Made by a program: the position numbers and the translations under genes | Shown here: in pieces, positions 1 to 9,195 of the stretch | Layout of the letters: every line of letters starts with the position of its first letter | How positions within the stretch are numbered: the stretch's first letter is position 1 | The notes under the pieces: model-generated | What the model was told of the DNA's origin: nothing | Seen by the model: the letters and a program-made list of their open reading frames with translations, nothing else | Database searches by the model: none | Assembly (NCBI RefSeq): GCF_001640025.1 | Contig: NC_031672.1 | Coordinates: 310,001-374,000, forward strand | Origin: Sugiyamaella lignohabitans | Taxonomy: Eukaryota; Ascomycota; Dipodascomycetes; Dipodascales; Trichomonascaceae | Direction of reading: 5' to 3' | Length of the DNA: 64,000 nt

Positions 1-2
1 AA

Positions 3-824
3 GAAACGGCACCCGCTGAAGAGGCTACTACTGCTGAAGCGGCATCCACAAGTTTGGACTTTGATTTTACAGACGTGGGCGTAACAGAGACTGTAACAAA
101 TCAGGAAGCAACCTCCATCGAAGCCGCTGTCTCTACTACACCTGCTGCTGCTTCTTCTATGGCACTTGCTGCTGCTTCTACGACACCTGCTGCTGCTGCT
201 GCTTCTACAACATCTAGCGCTGCTACACCCGCACCTGCTACTTCGTCGTCGTCAGCATCGTCATCATCTTCTTCTGCTGCTAGTAGTAGTGCAAAATCTG
301 TTGGATTGCCGACATTGCCAACACTACCTGCTATCCCCTTGCCAACTCTCGCTCCTGCCCCAACTACTAGTAGTGCCACAAGTACCACTAGTTCAACGAG
401 CACATCTAAAACAAAGCAAACCAAAACTGTTACAAAAGTGGTTACCAAAAGCAAATCTACAGTTACTTCTCCAAACTTTACCCCTATTACTCTTCAAACT
501 GCTGTAATCCAAAAGCCATCCCCTACATTTCAAGTTCAAGCTTTTTCTCAAACAGTAAGGGCTCCTGTCACAGTCACATCTGTTCTATTGAATGGGAACG
601 GTAATAATGCACAGCCTGCAAAGACAGTGAATGTGTCGTACCAGACTAGTTTTCAAACAATCTGGATTTCTGGAACTGTTGATGTCAATGCTTTGAAAAC
701 AGCCGAAGCTTCAATGTTAGCAGTGGTAGCTACCTTAAGTGGAAGTCCTGGCCAAGATAATTCTGGGTTCCTTAACTGGCTCTTTAGCATGATCTCATAT
801 TTTGGTCAACAGCTGGGATGGTAA
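3..824 (+). CDS. Ser/Thr/Ala-rich probable cell-surface protein, 5' end outside window
   Basis: The reading frame is open from the first bases of the window, so the true start lies upstream; the stop is TAA at 822-824. Roughly the first 130 visible residues are almost entirely Ala, Ser, Thr and Pro with runs of Ser and Ala, typical of O-mannosylated cell-wall or secreted fungal proteins. A Lys/Thr/Val-rich stretch follows, then about 120 residues of ordinary composition rich in Thr, Val and Gln, ending in a short aromatic, partly hydrophobic tail (NWLFSMISYFGQQLGW). I see no clear GPI-anchor signal. The family is not recognised; a wall or secreted role is inferred from composition only. Confidence 0.6.
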   Translation, partial: ETAPAEEATTAEAASTSLDFDFTDVGVTETVTNQEATSIEAAVSTTPAAASSMALAAASTTPAAAAASTTSSAATPAPATSSSSASSSSSSAASSSAKSVGLPTLPTLPAIPLPTLAPAPTTSSATSTTSSTSTSKTKQTKTVTKVVTKSKSTVTSPNFTPITLQTAVIQKPSPTFQVQAFSQTVRAPVTVTSVLLNGNGNNAQPAKTVNVSYQTSFQTIWISGTVDVNALKTAEASMLAVVATLSGSPGQDNSGFLNWLFSMISYFGQQLGW

Positions 825-1105
825 ACGTTTAATTAGCCTCAATTATATATTCAGCCCCTCTCATTTATACATTTAATTAGTACAGTTAGTTGGTTTTAGA
901 CGGTGTGCATACTGCAGTTTTTTCTTGCAGAAATATGTCGATGGTTGCATGCAGGACTGGACCCTTGATTATAGTTGAGTTTGAAGTCCTATCGCGCTGT
1001 AGATGTTAGGGTAAAATATTGAATCGCAGGAAGATGAGCCAAAATCAGATCTTGGGAAAATAAAATAGTTAAAGCTCTGGCAAAGTAGAAGGCATCTACT
1101 AAGCA

Positions 1106-4100
1106 ATGAGCAGAGCAGATAGTCGCATCCTCAGACCATATGAGGAGCCATCTACAGATGGTGGACTTGTCGACTCTCATGAGACGGGGCCAGCTAAAAT
1201 CGCTAATGGTTCAAGTAGTCGACAGTTAGAAGATGAACATCAGAATCACTCTAGAAATTTCAACCCGAATGACACACCTGAAAGATATCAGAATGGGAGA
1301 GGTTATGAGCGCAAAAGCTCTGACTGGACAAGAGACCCAGGTAGAGGAAGGAGTAGAAGTAGAAGCAGGAGACGAACGCCTCCACGCTACCGTCGAAATG
1401 GATTGGATCGCAAAGGTTCGCCTCATTCTCGAGACTCTCGTAACTATAGTCGAAGTCCAGAACCTCAAAACGCCCGTAATGGTGGAAGACAACGTAGACA
1501 GCAAGAAACACGACCGAAACTGTTTGATGTGGATGGTAAACGAAAGGCAGAAAGAGAGAGACAGGCCATGGAACGTGAATTACAGCCCGAACCTGAGCCA
1601 GCAACGCCACTCGACCCGGCAGAGGAATATAAACGTTTAATGGATCTCCGTTCTGGAGGCAGATATGTACCCCCTGCGAAGCTACGAGCTCTTCAAGAGC
1701 AAATTATCAAGTCCCAGTCGTCATCATCCAAAGAATATCAGAGACTCGAATGGGATAAGCTTAAGAAATCGATAAATGGTTTGATCAATAAAGTCAACGT
1801 TGGAAACATTCGAGAGATTATACAATTAATATTTCAAGAAAATATTATTCGTGGACGTGGAGTTTTGTGTCGAAGCATTATGAGAGCACAGAGTCTATCG
1901 CTCGCGTATACTCCAGTCTACGCATCACTGGTGGCAGTGATTAACAGTAAATTACCAGAAATTGGTGAACTATTAGTTAAGCGACTGGTGATTCAGTTCC
2001 GAAGAAGTTTCAAACGAAATGACAAGACAATGTGTATAGCAAGTGGTACATTTCTGGCTCATTTGGTCAATCAACAAGTGGCCCACGAGATTTTGTGTCT
2101 TGAAATTATGCATTTATTATTACTACATCCTACTGATGACTCTGTTGAGATTGCAGTTGGGTTTGTTAAAGAAGCAGGTCTGTTTTTGTCGGAGAACAGT
2201 AGCACGGCTTTCAACGGTGTCTATGAGAGACTAAGAGTAATTCTTCGTGAGTCTAACCTCGAAAAAAGAACTCAGTATATGATTGAGACTTTATTCCAGA
2301 TTATCAAAGATCAGTTTCGAGATAATCCAAGCATACCAAAGGGTCTTGATCTGGTAGAAGAGGATGATCAAAACATTCATATGGTCAGTCTCGATGACGA
2401 GCTTAAAGGAGAAGAGACATTGAATGTGTTTAGATTTGATGATAAATACGACGAAAATGAAGAAAGCTACAAACAGATTAAAAAGGATATTCTGGGCGAT
2501 AGCGACGAGGAAGAAGAAAGTGAAGAAGAGAATGAAGCCGAAAACGAGCAGTCTGAGGATGAGAGTGAGAATGAAGATGAGGTTGAGGCATCCGTATCGG
2601 CAACACAAGATGTAGCATCAGACGCAGGTAAAGTCGTGGTGCAGGATATGACGAACTCAGCACTTATCAGCTTACGAAGAACTATATATCTTACAGTCAT
2701 GTCAACAATGTCTATTGATGAAGTGTGTCATAAATTGACTAGAATTCAAGTACCCAGCGGGCATGAGATTGAAGTTGTCAATATGCTGGTAGAATGCTGC
2801 AGTCAAGAAAAGATATACAACAAAATTTATGGAGGAGTTGGGTCGAGATTGTGTCGTATGGGTCGACAATGGCAAGATTTGTTTAACAGAGCGTTTGAAC
2901 ACTACTATGAAATCATCCATCGTTATGACACAAATAAACTGCGTAACATAGCGACAATGTTTGGTTTTATTCTTGCATCTGATAGTATGTCGTGGTCTGT
3001 TTTCCAAATAATTAAGATGTCGGAAGAAAGCAGCACGTCGAGCTCAAGAATTTTTGTCAAGCTTTTATTTCAAGAGATCCAGCAAGAAATCGGTATCAAC
3101 GAGTTAGTCAAACGACTCAAGGAGCCATATCTACAGCAATATCTCGTCAACTTAATGCCTAAAGGAGACGATCTTGATGCCACTAGATTTTCTATCAACT
3201 ACTTCACAGCTATTGGTCTAGGTGCGGTAACAGAGGATATGAGAGAGTACCTCAAGAACCTCCCACCGCCCCCACCAGTAACTGACTCTAGATCCAGCTC
3301 ACTTTCACGGTCAGATTCGAGATCAAGATCTAGATCCCGTTCAAGATCTTTAAGTTCGAGATCCAGATCCAGATCCAGATCATATGACTCGCGGTCTAGG
3401 TCCAGATCTTATGATTCCCGGTCTCGATCTCGATCAAGGTCACGGTCCTACGATTCCCATTCCCGTTCACGATCACGGTCGAGATCCATATCGTTATCTC
3501 GGTCACCTCCACGTACTAGAAAAAACAGGAGTTTGTCTCGGTCATCGAGCCTGTCATCTCAAGGACGAGTACGAAAACGTGCTCGTGGCAGAAGTTATTC
3601 AAGGAGCTTGTCAAGAAGCATGTCGCAAAGCAGAAGTGACAGTCGAAGCGTGTCTCGAGGAAGAGCTCTGTCCAGGAGCATATCGCGAGGAAGAAGTTAC
3701 TCTCGCAGCTATTCACGAAGTAGAAGTGATTCAAGAAGTAGAAGTTATTCCCGAAGTCGACGCAATTCCACAAAAAGCTACAGCGATTCTAGATCTCGAA
3801 GCAGAAGCTACTCCAGGAGTCCGGCTCGAGGACGACGTTATTCACGACCATCCTCCACACGGAGAACCAGAAGCTACAGCGACTCGAGATCACGATCTGA
3901 TCGCTCACGTTCCATCTCACGTTCTCGTTCACCTTCCCACTCACGTTCCCTCTCCAGATCTCTCTCACGATCCCGTTCACGTTCACATACTCCACCCTCG
4001 TTATCACCCCCACCACCAAAACGCAAAGCGGCAGCTAAGTCCCCACCACAAAAGAGGCACCAATCGGTCAGCCCACCTCATGACTCAGAGCCGACTGCCA

Positions 4101-4132
4101 AACGCAGAGCAAAAGCGTCTGACTATCTCTAA
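1106..4132 (+). CDS. CWC22: Pre-mRNA-splicing factor CWC22 with SR-rich tail
   Basis: Single-exon gene of 1008 aa. CWC22 is a spliceosome component needed for the first catalytic step, and in animals also for loading eIF4A3. Visible order: an Arg/Ser-rich N-terminus (about 1-140); the conserved entry segment with YKRLMDLRSGGRYVPPAKL (about 173-195); a helical MIF4G domain (about 213-410); an acidic linker rich in Glu and Asp (about 465-500); an MA3 domain (about 518-640); and a long SR/RS-dipeptide tail (about 727-970) ending in a basic Pro-rich stretch. Budding-yeast Cwc22 lacks such a tail, while metazoan and many fungal versions have one, which suggests SR-protein-type regulation. The tail's coding DNA is itself repetitive (AGATCC/CGATCA-type hexamers). 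The start is the first ATG of the frame. Confidence 0.93.
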   Translation: MSRADSRILRPYEEPSTDGGLVDSHETGPAKIANGSSSRQLEDEHQNHSRNFNPNDTPERYQNGRGYERKSSDWTRDPGRGRSRSRSRRRTPPRYRRNGLDRKGSPHSRDSRNYSRSPEPQNARNGGRQRRQQETRPKLFDVDGKRKAERERQAMERELQPEPEPATPLDPAEEYKRLMDLRSGGRYVPPAKLRALQEQIIKSQSSSSKEYQRLEWDKLKKSINGLINKVNVGNIREIIQLIFQENIIRGRGVLCRSIMRAQSLSLAYTPVYASLVAVINSKLPEIGELLVKRLVIQFRRSFKRNDKTMCIASGTFLAHLVNQQVAHEILCLEIMHLLLLHPTDDSVEIAVGFVKEAGLFLSENSSTAFNGVYERLRVILRESNLEKRTQYMIETLFQIIKDQFRDNPSIPKGLDLVEEDDQNIHMVSLDDELKGEETLNVFRFDDKYDENEESYKQIKKDILGDSDEEEESEEENEAENEQSEDESENEDEVEASVSATQDVASDAGKVVVQDMTNSALISLRRTIYLTVMSTMSIDEVCHKLTRIQVPSGHEIEVVNMLVECCSQEKIYNKIYGGVGSRLCRMGRQWQDLFNRAFEHYYEIIHRYDTNKLRNIATMFGFILASDSMSWSVFQIIKMSEESSTSSSRIFVKLLFQEIQQEIGINELVKRLKEPYLQQYLVNLMPKGDDLDATRFSINYFTAIGLGAVTEDMREYLKNLPPPPPVTDSRSSSLSRSDSRSRSRSRSRSLSSRSRSRSRSYDSRSRSRSYDSRSRSRSRSRSYDSHSRSRSRSRSISLSRSPPRTRKNRSLSRSSSLSSQGRVRKRARGRSYSRSLSRSMSQSRSDSRSVSRGRALSRSISRGRSYSRSYSRSRSDSRSRSYSRSRRNSTKSYSDSRSRSRSYSRSPARGRRYSRPSSTRRTRSYSDSRSRSDRSRSISRSRSPSHSRSLSRSLSRSRSRSHTPPSLSPPPPKRKAAAKSPPQKRHQSVSPPHDSEPTAKRRAKASDYL

Positions 4133-4944
4133 TCAAACATCGGATTACCGCACCTGTCTCTAGTCACTAACGTCACATTCTTGTTACATTAACAATCACA
4201 TTATCACTAATACATTAACGTTAACACTAACAGTGACACTAAAATCACATTCTCCTGACTGACTGATACAGCCATATTAACTCTGACTGATACAGTAACA
4301 CTTATACAGTAACAATAACGCTAATATACATTTGTATACATATGATTATGTATCGATAAGCAGGGCTCATTCATGATTACACATGCAGGTACCACCGGAG
4401 TTCCATCTCCCGCCAATACCCGCGGCCGAATCGTTCACAGCCACCTCCGAATCCAGTCCGGCCACTCCTCCCCACACTCCCACACACAGTCCCCGACGGT
4501 CCCAGCGCTCGCGAAGCGAGCACCGCGGGGTCTGGGGCTCCGCCCAGACCTCGCAGCTCTTCTCGCTTCGCTAAAGTCGGGACGTGGAGACCTCCCTGGA
4601 GAGAAAAAAAAAAAAAGAGGGTGGTGGTCGGGAGCGGGAGTCCACCGCCGGCATGAACCGGAGCGAGCCAGGCACGGGATGCGGGCAAGGGCCAGACACA
4701 GGGTCCTGGCAGGTAAGGGTTTTTCCGGGAGAAGGAGCGATTCCTGCACTCCCATTCGACTCCTGGAAAATTAATTTTCCCCCAACCCAACATACAAACG
4801 CTTTTATATGTGTGTAGAAGCACGCATTTACAAATCCAGTTGCTGCTGAGACTTGCAAGAGATTTCACATTTGTTTTTGAATTGAAAAGTCTGTTCAGTT
4901 GGTCTTTGACTGGTACTACAATCCGCATCACACCCGAATAAAAA
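4133..4944. other. Intergenic region between CWC22 and LPD1
   Basis: The first 250 bases are AT-rich with a loose CTAACA/GTAACACT-like short repeat (about 4180-4330), probably the 3' region of CWC22. A GC-rich segment follows with the rearranged foldback copy at 4495-4581 and an A run at about 4603-4616. The last 200 bases are the probable LPD1 promoter and leader. I see no convincing extra gene. Confidence 0.6.
4495..4581. repeat. GFE-1: inside-out, degenerate foldback copy
   Basis: A non-A inner hairpin of the GCTCGCGAAGCGAGC type and GGGGTCTGGGGC run directly into TCCGCCCAGACC and a type A stretch (CTCTTCTCGCTTCGCT). The two arms therefore meet at what is normally the outer GGGGC/GCCCC hairpin and the terminal GCCTCCGGCGG segments are absent, as if arms of neighbouring copies had fused. 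Confidence 0.7.
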
Positions 4945-6830
4945 ATGCTAAAAACGTCCATCGTCAGGAAATCCTTGGTCCATGCCAATGGCCGTCTCAC
5001 GGCTGTTTCTCGTGGACCTGCTTGGCAACAATTGAGAGGAATGGCTTCCAGTAAGTTTTTTTTGGCGGGTGGGGTTTGTGCCTCCGGCGGGTGGGGCGTT
5101 GCCCCAGACCCCATTTGTGCTCGCTTCGCGAGCTCCTGGGACCGTATACGGACGACTTGAGCGTAGCCAGAGGAGCATCGGGGTCTGGGGCAGAGCCCCA
5201 GCTACGCCGGAGGCATGGTCAATTCACCCAGCAATCCTTTCGCCACCAACCATTGAGCCTCCCCAACAATACCAGACCCGTACACGCACCGACTCGAGCG
5301 TAGCGAGAGGAGCAGCGGGGTCTGGGGCGGGGTCTGGGGCGGAGCCCCAGCCGCCGGAGGCAGGGGCCCCGGACCCGGGACATGCCAGACCCGAGTCATT
5401 TTTACTAACAGGACTGTGTAGGCTCGGAGCACGATGTTGTTGTCATCGGTGGAGGTCCAGGTGGTTATGTTGCCGCTATTAAGGCCGCTCAATTGGGTTT
5501 GAAGACTGCCTGTATTGATAAGAGAGGCGTTCCTGGTGGAACCTGTTTAAATGTCGGATGTATTCCATCCAAGGCTCTGTTGAATAACTCTCACTTGTAT
5601 CACCAGATTCTCCACGACACCAAGAATAGAGGTATCGAGGTTGACGGAGCTCGTGTTGATTTGGCCAAGTTCATGAAGGCCAAGGACGACGCTGTCACTG
5701 GATTGACCAAGGGTATCGAGATTTTGTTCAAGCAGAACAAGGTCGACTATTTCAAGGGTACTGGTAGTTTTGTCAATGAGAACGAGATCGAGGTCGAGCC
5801 CCTTGATGGTTCGGAAAAGGTCAATTTGAAGGCCAAGAACATCATTATTGCTACTGGTTCTGAACCCACTCCTTTCCCAGGAATCGAGGTAGATGAGAAG
5901 AAGATTGTCACTTCCACTGGTATTCTTTCATTGACTGAGGTTCCTAAGAAGTTGGCCATTATTGGTGGTGGTATTATCGGTCTTGAGATGGCTTCTGTCT
6001 GGTCTCGTCTTGGATCCGATGTTACTGTTATCGAGTTCTTGAACAACATTGGAGGTGCTGGTATCGATGGTGAATTGGCCAAGCTGGCTCAAAAGACTCT
6101 TAAGAAGCAAGGAATCAACTTCAAGTTGGGAACCAAGGTTTTGTCTGGTAAGGTCGAGGGAGAGAATGTTAAGATCGAGGTCGAGAATGCCAAGAACGGT
6201 AAGAAGGAGGAGCTTGATGCCGATGTTCTTTTGGTGGCTATTGGCCGTCGTCCTTATACCGAGGGTCTTAAGATCGAGAACGTTGGTGTTGATATGGACC
6301 AACGTGGTCGTGTTGTCATTGACCAAGAGTACCGTACCAAGTACCCACACATCCGTGTGATTGGTGATGCTACTTTCGGACCCATGCTTGCCCACAAGGC
6401 CGAGGAAGAAGGTATTGCTGCCGTTGAGTACATTAAGAACGGACATGGTCACGTCAACTATGGAGCCATTCCCTCTGTCATGTACACCCACCCCGAGTTC
6501 GCATGGGTTGGACAGACCGAGGAGCAAATCAAGGAGGCCGGTATTAAGTACAATGTCGGTAAGTTCCCATTCCTTGCCAACTCTCGTGCCAAGACCAACC
6601 TCGACACTGAAGGTATTGTCAAGATCATCGCCGACAAGGAGACCGACCGTGTTCTTGGTGTCCACATTGCTGGCCCCAACGCCGGTGAGATGATTGCCGA
6701 GGCTGTTCTCGCCATCGAGTACGGTGCCTCATCCGAAGACATCGCTCGTACCTGTCACGCCCACCCCACCCTGTCAGAAGCCTTCAAAGAGGCCGCCATG
6801 GCCACCTACGACAAGGCCATCCACTTCTAA
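4945..6830 (+). CDS. LPD1: Dihydrolipoyl dehydrogenase, mitochondrial (E3), two exons
   Basis: Exons 4945-5050 and 5422-6830, 504 aa. E3 reoxidises dihydrolipoamide with FAD and NAD+ in the pyruvate and 2-oxoglutarate dehydrogenase and glycine cleavage complexes of the matrix. Residues 1-35 are basic and look like a mitochondrial presequence. Then come the FAD-binding [13 protein letters not shown], the redox-active disulfide motif [13 protein letters not shown], the NAD-binding [14 protein letters not shown], and the C-terminal HAHPTLSE with the catalytic His. The donor is GTAAGT at 5051; TACTAAC is followed at once by an AG, but only the next AG (ending 5421) keeps the frame and yields [11 protein letters not shown]. 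The 371-bp intron carries GFE-2 and GFE-3. Codon choice is strongly biased, as expected for high expression. Confidence 0.96.
5079..5215 (-). repeat. GFE-2: full foldback copy in the LPD1 intron
   Basis: Starts TGCCTCCGGCGGG and ends GCCGGAGGCA. The left inner hairpin is the D type (GCTCGCTTCGCGAGC); the right arm is type A with GAGCGTAGC. It begins 28 nt after the 5' splice site. Strand here and in the other copies marks which side holds the type A arm (plus when on the left). Confidence 0.85.
5289..5362 (-). repeat. GFE-3: half copy (type A arm) in the LPD1 intron
   Basis: Right arm only, from CCGACTCGAGCGTAGCGAG to GCCGGAGGCA, with the internal GGGGTCTGGGGC unit duplicated in tandem. No left arm is visible between it and GFE-2. 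Confidence 0.85.
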
Positions 6831-6895
6831 GCCACATTGGCCCGCACTCTGTCTATATAATATTATTACCATCCTGAAACCTGCTACGGGGGACG

Positions 6896-7035
6896 TGCCT
6901 CCGGCGGCTGGGGCTCCGCCCCAGACCCTGGTTGCTCCTGCTTCGCAGGAGTTGATCGGGGTTTCACAGAAAACTATCCCAGTGAATGGAGAGGAGCAAC
7001 AAGGGTCTCAGACGGAGCCCCAGCCGCCTGAGGCA
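6896..7035 (-). repeat. GFE-4: full foldback copy 3' of LPD1
   Basis: Begins 66 bp after the LPD1 stop. The left inner hairpin is B type (CTCCTGCTTCGCAGGAG). The right arm is an eroded type A with GGAGAGGAGCAAC and several point changes (GGGTCTCAGACGG). Confidence 0.8.
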
Positions 7036-7460
7036 TGGCACCGGGTCTATTATCATTAAATATGTGATTCATGAATTATTATTTGAGCTGCGGAACCCAT
7101 AGATCCTGAAATGAATATAGCTTTTAAAATATCAAATGAAGTACCTATAGCTATTGAAAAGAAAATACCATCATATATATCTCCTGATGTTAATGATTAT
7201 GATAATGCGCATGGTTAATTGAAAAAAAACTCTATATACTTTTGTGTTATCAGAAGAGAAACCCTCATGTTAACGATAATAATTACTGTAGTCGACTAAA
7301 AAATCAATTAATTTTATTTATTCATCAGAATAAAGATATATTATACTTTGATAGAACATTATTTAGTAATTAATGATGATAATGCCAGGTTTCTTACGTA
7401 GAATAACGTATGGATGAATAAAAAATATAGTACTCCAAGCAGCCCATGGGAGACGTCAAA
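7036..7460. other. AT-rich gap between LPD1 and RAD51
   Basis: About 400 bp of strongly AT-rich DNA without a supported gene, between foldback copies GFE-4 and GFE-5. Base composition changes sharply at both edges. It probably holds the 3' ends of the convergent LPD1 and RAD51 transcripts. Confidence 0.5.
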
Positions 7461-7522
7461 CGACTCGAGCGAAGCGAGAGGAGCAACCAGGGTCTGGGGC
7501 GGAGCCCCAGCCGCCGGAGGCA
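7461..7522 (-). repeat. GFE-5: half copy (type A arm)
   Basis: Isolated right arm from CGACTCGAGCGAAGCGAG to GCCGGAGGCA, the first of two arms in direct tandem order. Confidence 0.85.
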
Positions 7523-7540
7523 GGCCCAACAGCCCACGAA

Positions 7541-7603
7541 CCGACTCGAGCGGAGCGAGAGGAGCAACCCGGGTCTGGGGCGGAGCCCCAGCCGCTGGAG
7601 GCA
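7541..7603 (-). repeat. GFE-6: half copy (type A arm), tandem with GFE-5
   Basis: Same orientation as GFE-5 and 18 bp after it, with the variable loop base changed (GAGCGGAGC instead of GAGCGAAGC) and GCTGGAGGCA at the end. It lies 48 bp beyond the RAD51 stop. Confidence 0.85.
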
Positions 7604-7651
7604 GGCTTGCAAGGATACATTCATAACTCGTTAGATGCAGTATTTGCGGGA

Positions 7652-8891
7652 TTAGTCGTTGTTTTTGTCGTCGCGAGGGTCACGGATACCATCTTCGCAG
7701 ATGGCGAACTCAACAGTGCTCTCGGGTAGACAGGGAGAGTCGTAGATAGTGCATCGTCGATTCTCGCCTTTGGCTTTTTTGAACGACAGACGAGTTGTCG
7801 AAGCATGGGCTATGATATTACCGCCAATGGGTTTCTTGGGATCTGGGTTATATGGATTAGACATGCCGTCTACTTGAGCCACCACCTGATTAGTGATGAC
7901 CACAGCAATACCGAACTCATCAGCCAGTCGTTGTAGCGTTCTCATGAACTTGGCTACATGAGTCTGACGTGCCGACAGCTCACCTCTTCCACTATAATCA
8001 GTTCGGTATAAAGCCATAATAGAGTCGACTATAAGAACGGCAAATCGCGTCTGCACCATCATGGCAGCAGCCTGATTCAGCAGCTCGAACTGGTGGTCGG
8101 CATTATAAGCACGGGCATAGGCCACGTTATCTAGAGCATCAGTTCCGCTTAAACCAAATCTTTCGCCAATAGACAACAGTCTCTGGGGTCGGAAAGTGCC
8201 CTCGGTGTCGATATACAGGCATTTGCCCTCACCACCACCCATATCAATAGGCAACTGACAAGTGACAGCCAGGGTATGACATAACTGCGATTTTCCGGTT
8301 CGAAACTCTCCAAAAACTTCAGTCACCGATCCAGTCTCAATACCACCTCCAAGAAGCGTATCCAACTGTTTAGATCCAGTAGTAATTGAAATAAGTTCGG
8401 ACCGACGACTGTGGAACTCGGTGGCCGTGGTGAACCCCATAGGTACGTACTTGGCGGCCTCGGTCAGCAGTTTGTCTACCTTCGTATCGGAAAAGCCCTT
8501 AACTTCAGTCAACATTCTTCTGGGAGTAAACGAAATGGACTCTGCCGTGTGAAACCCAGCATCCTTCAATCTCTGGAGGTCTGCTGCCGAAATACCGTCG
8601 CACTGGGGTCTGGTTAGTATATAACTGGGGGGTGTGGGACCTGCCTCCGGCGGCTGGGGCTGCGCCCCAGACCCTGGTTGCTCCTGCTTCGCAGGAGAGT
8701 ATCGGGACCGTGGCAAAAAACGACTCGAGCGAAGCGAGAGGAGCTACCAGGGTCTGGGGCGGAGCCCCAGCCGCCGGAGGCACGCCACCCCTAGCGAGAC
8801 TTACCTGGAGTTTTGTGATTGGAATGGGTCCGTACGCATCTTCCTCCTCTTCGTGCATGGCAACCACGTCGTTCTGCTGGCTGGGACTCAT
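7652..8891 (-). CDS. RAD51: DNA repair recombinase Rad51, two exons
   Basis: Exons 8805-8891 (29 codons) and 7652-8602, 345 aa. Rad51 forms nucleoprotein filaments on single-stranded DNA and performs strand exchange in homologous recombination. Seen: the N-terminal HhH-like domain ([26 protein letters not shown], spliced exactly where the alignment demands), [12 protein letters not shown], Walker A GEFRTGKS (about 127-134), Walker B LIVD (about 219-222), and the C-terminal STTRLSFKK and DSPCLPE segments. The N-terminal tail is shorter than in S. cerevisiae. The 202-bp intron has GTAAGT, TACTAAC and an AG nine bases after it, and holds GFE-7. Without splicing, the frame would start inside the repeat and give a false N-terminus. 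CTG codons in ELLNQAA sit at conserved Leu positions, so CTG is read as Leu. Confidence 0.96.
8642..8782 (-). repeat. GFE-7: full foldback copy in the RAD51 intron
   Basis: B-type hairpin on the left (CTCCTGCTTCGCAGGAG), type A arm on the right (GAGCGAAGCGAG). Its near edge is 22 nt after the 5' splice site on the gene strand, and it fills about 70% of the intron. Confidence 0.9.
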
Positions 8892-8998
8892 TTCTGTGGT
8901 TCTTGTGTTCTGATCTCACTTTTATTTTCTCACCTGACCGTTTGTTTGTTTATATTGATAAGCAACTGGAACCGTGATAAATATGACTCGCGAACCTG

Positions 8999-9004
8999 AC
9001 GCGT
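8999..9004. promoter_or_regulatory. MCB-like box (ACGCGT) upstream of RAD51
   Basis: Palindromic ACGCGT about 110 bp upstream of the RAD51 ATG. MluI cell-cycle boxes bound by MBF drive G1/S expression of DNA replication and repair genes, RAD51 included, in S. cerevisiae. One exact site in the right place supports the call; function is inferred. Confidence 0.5.
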
Positions 9005-9040
9005 CACCCGCGCGCGGCTCACACGCCCGGGTGACGGGCG

Positions 9041-9178
9041 TGCCTCCGGCGGCTGGGGCTGCGCCCCAGACCCCGCGGCTCCTCTCGCTACGCTCGAGTC
9101 GGTCTGTCGACGGTCCCAGTCGCTCCGTAAAGCGGAGCACAACCAGGGTCTGGGACGGAGCCCCAGCCCCCGGTGGCA
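9041..9178 (+). repeat. GFE-8: full foldback copy, first of a tandem pair
   Basis: Type A arm on the left (CGCTACGCTCGAG), centre GTCGACGGTCCCAG, and a C-type hairpin on the right with altered loop (GCTCCGTAAAGCGGAGC). It lies 150 bp upstream of RAD51. Confidence 0.9.
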
Positions 9179-9195
9179 CAACCCCGGGCCCGGAC

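Noticed and set aside
3384..4163. 259-codon frame overlapping the CWC22 tail
   Set aside because: It is an alternate-frame reading of the SR-dipeptide repeats and has no domain; the CWC22 frame explains the DNA.
8505..8891. 128-codon minus-strand frame starting MSPSQQND
   Set aside because: Its first 29 codons are RAD51 exon 1; the rest is read-through into the intron and the foldback repeat.
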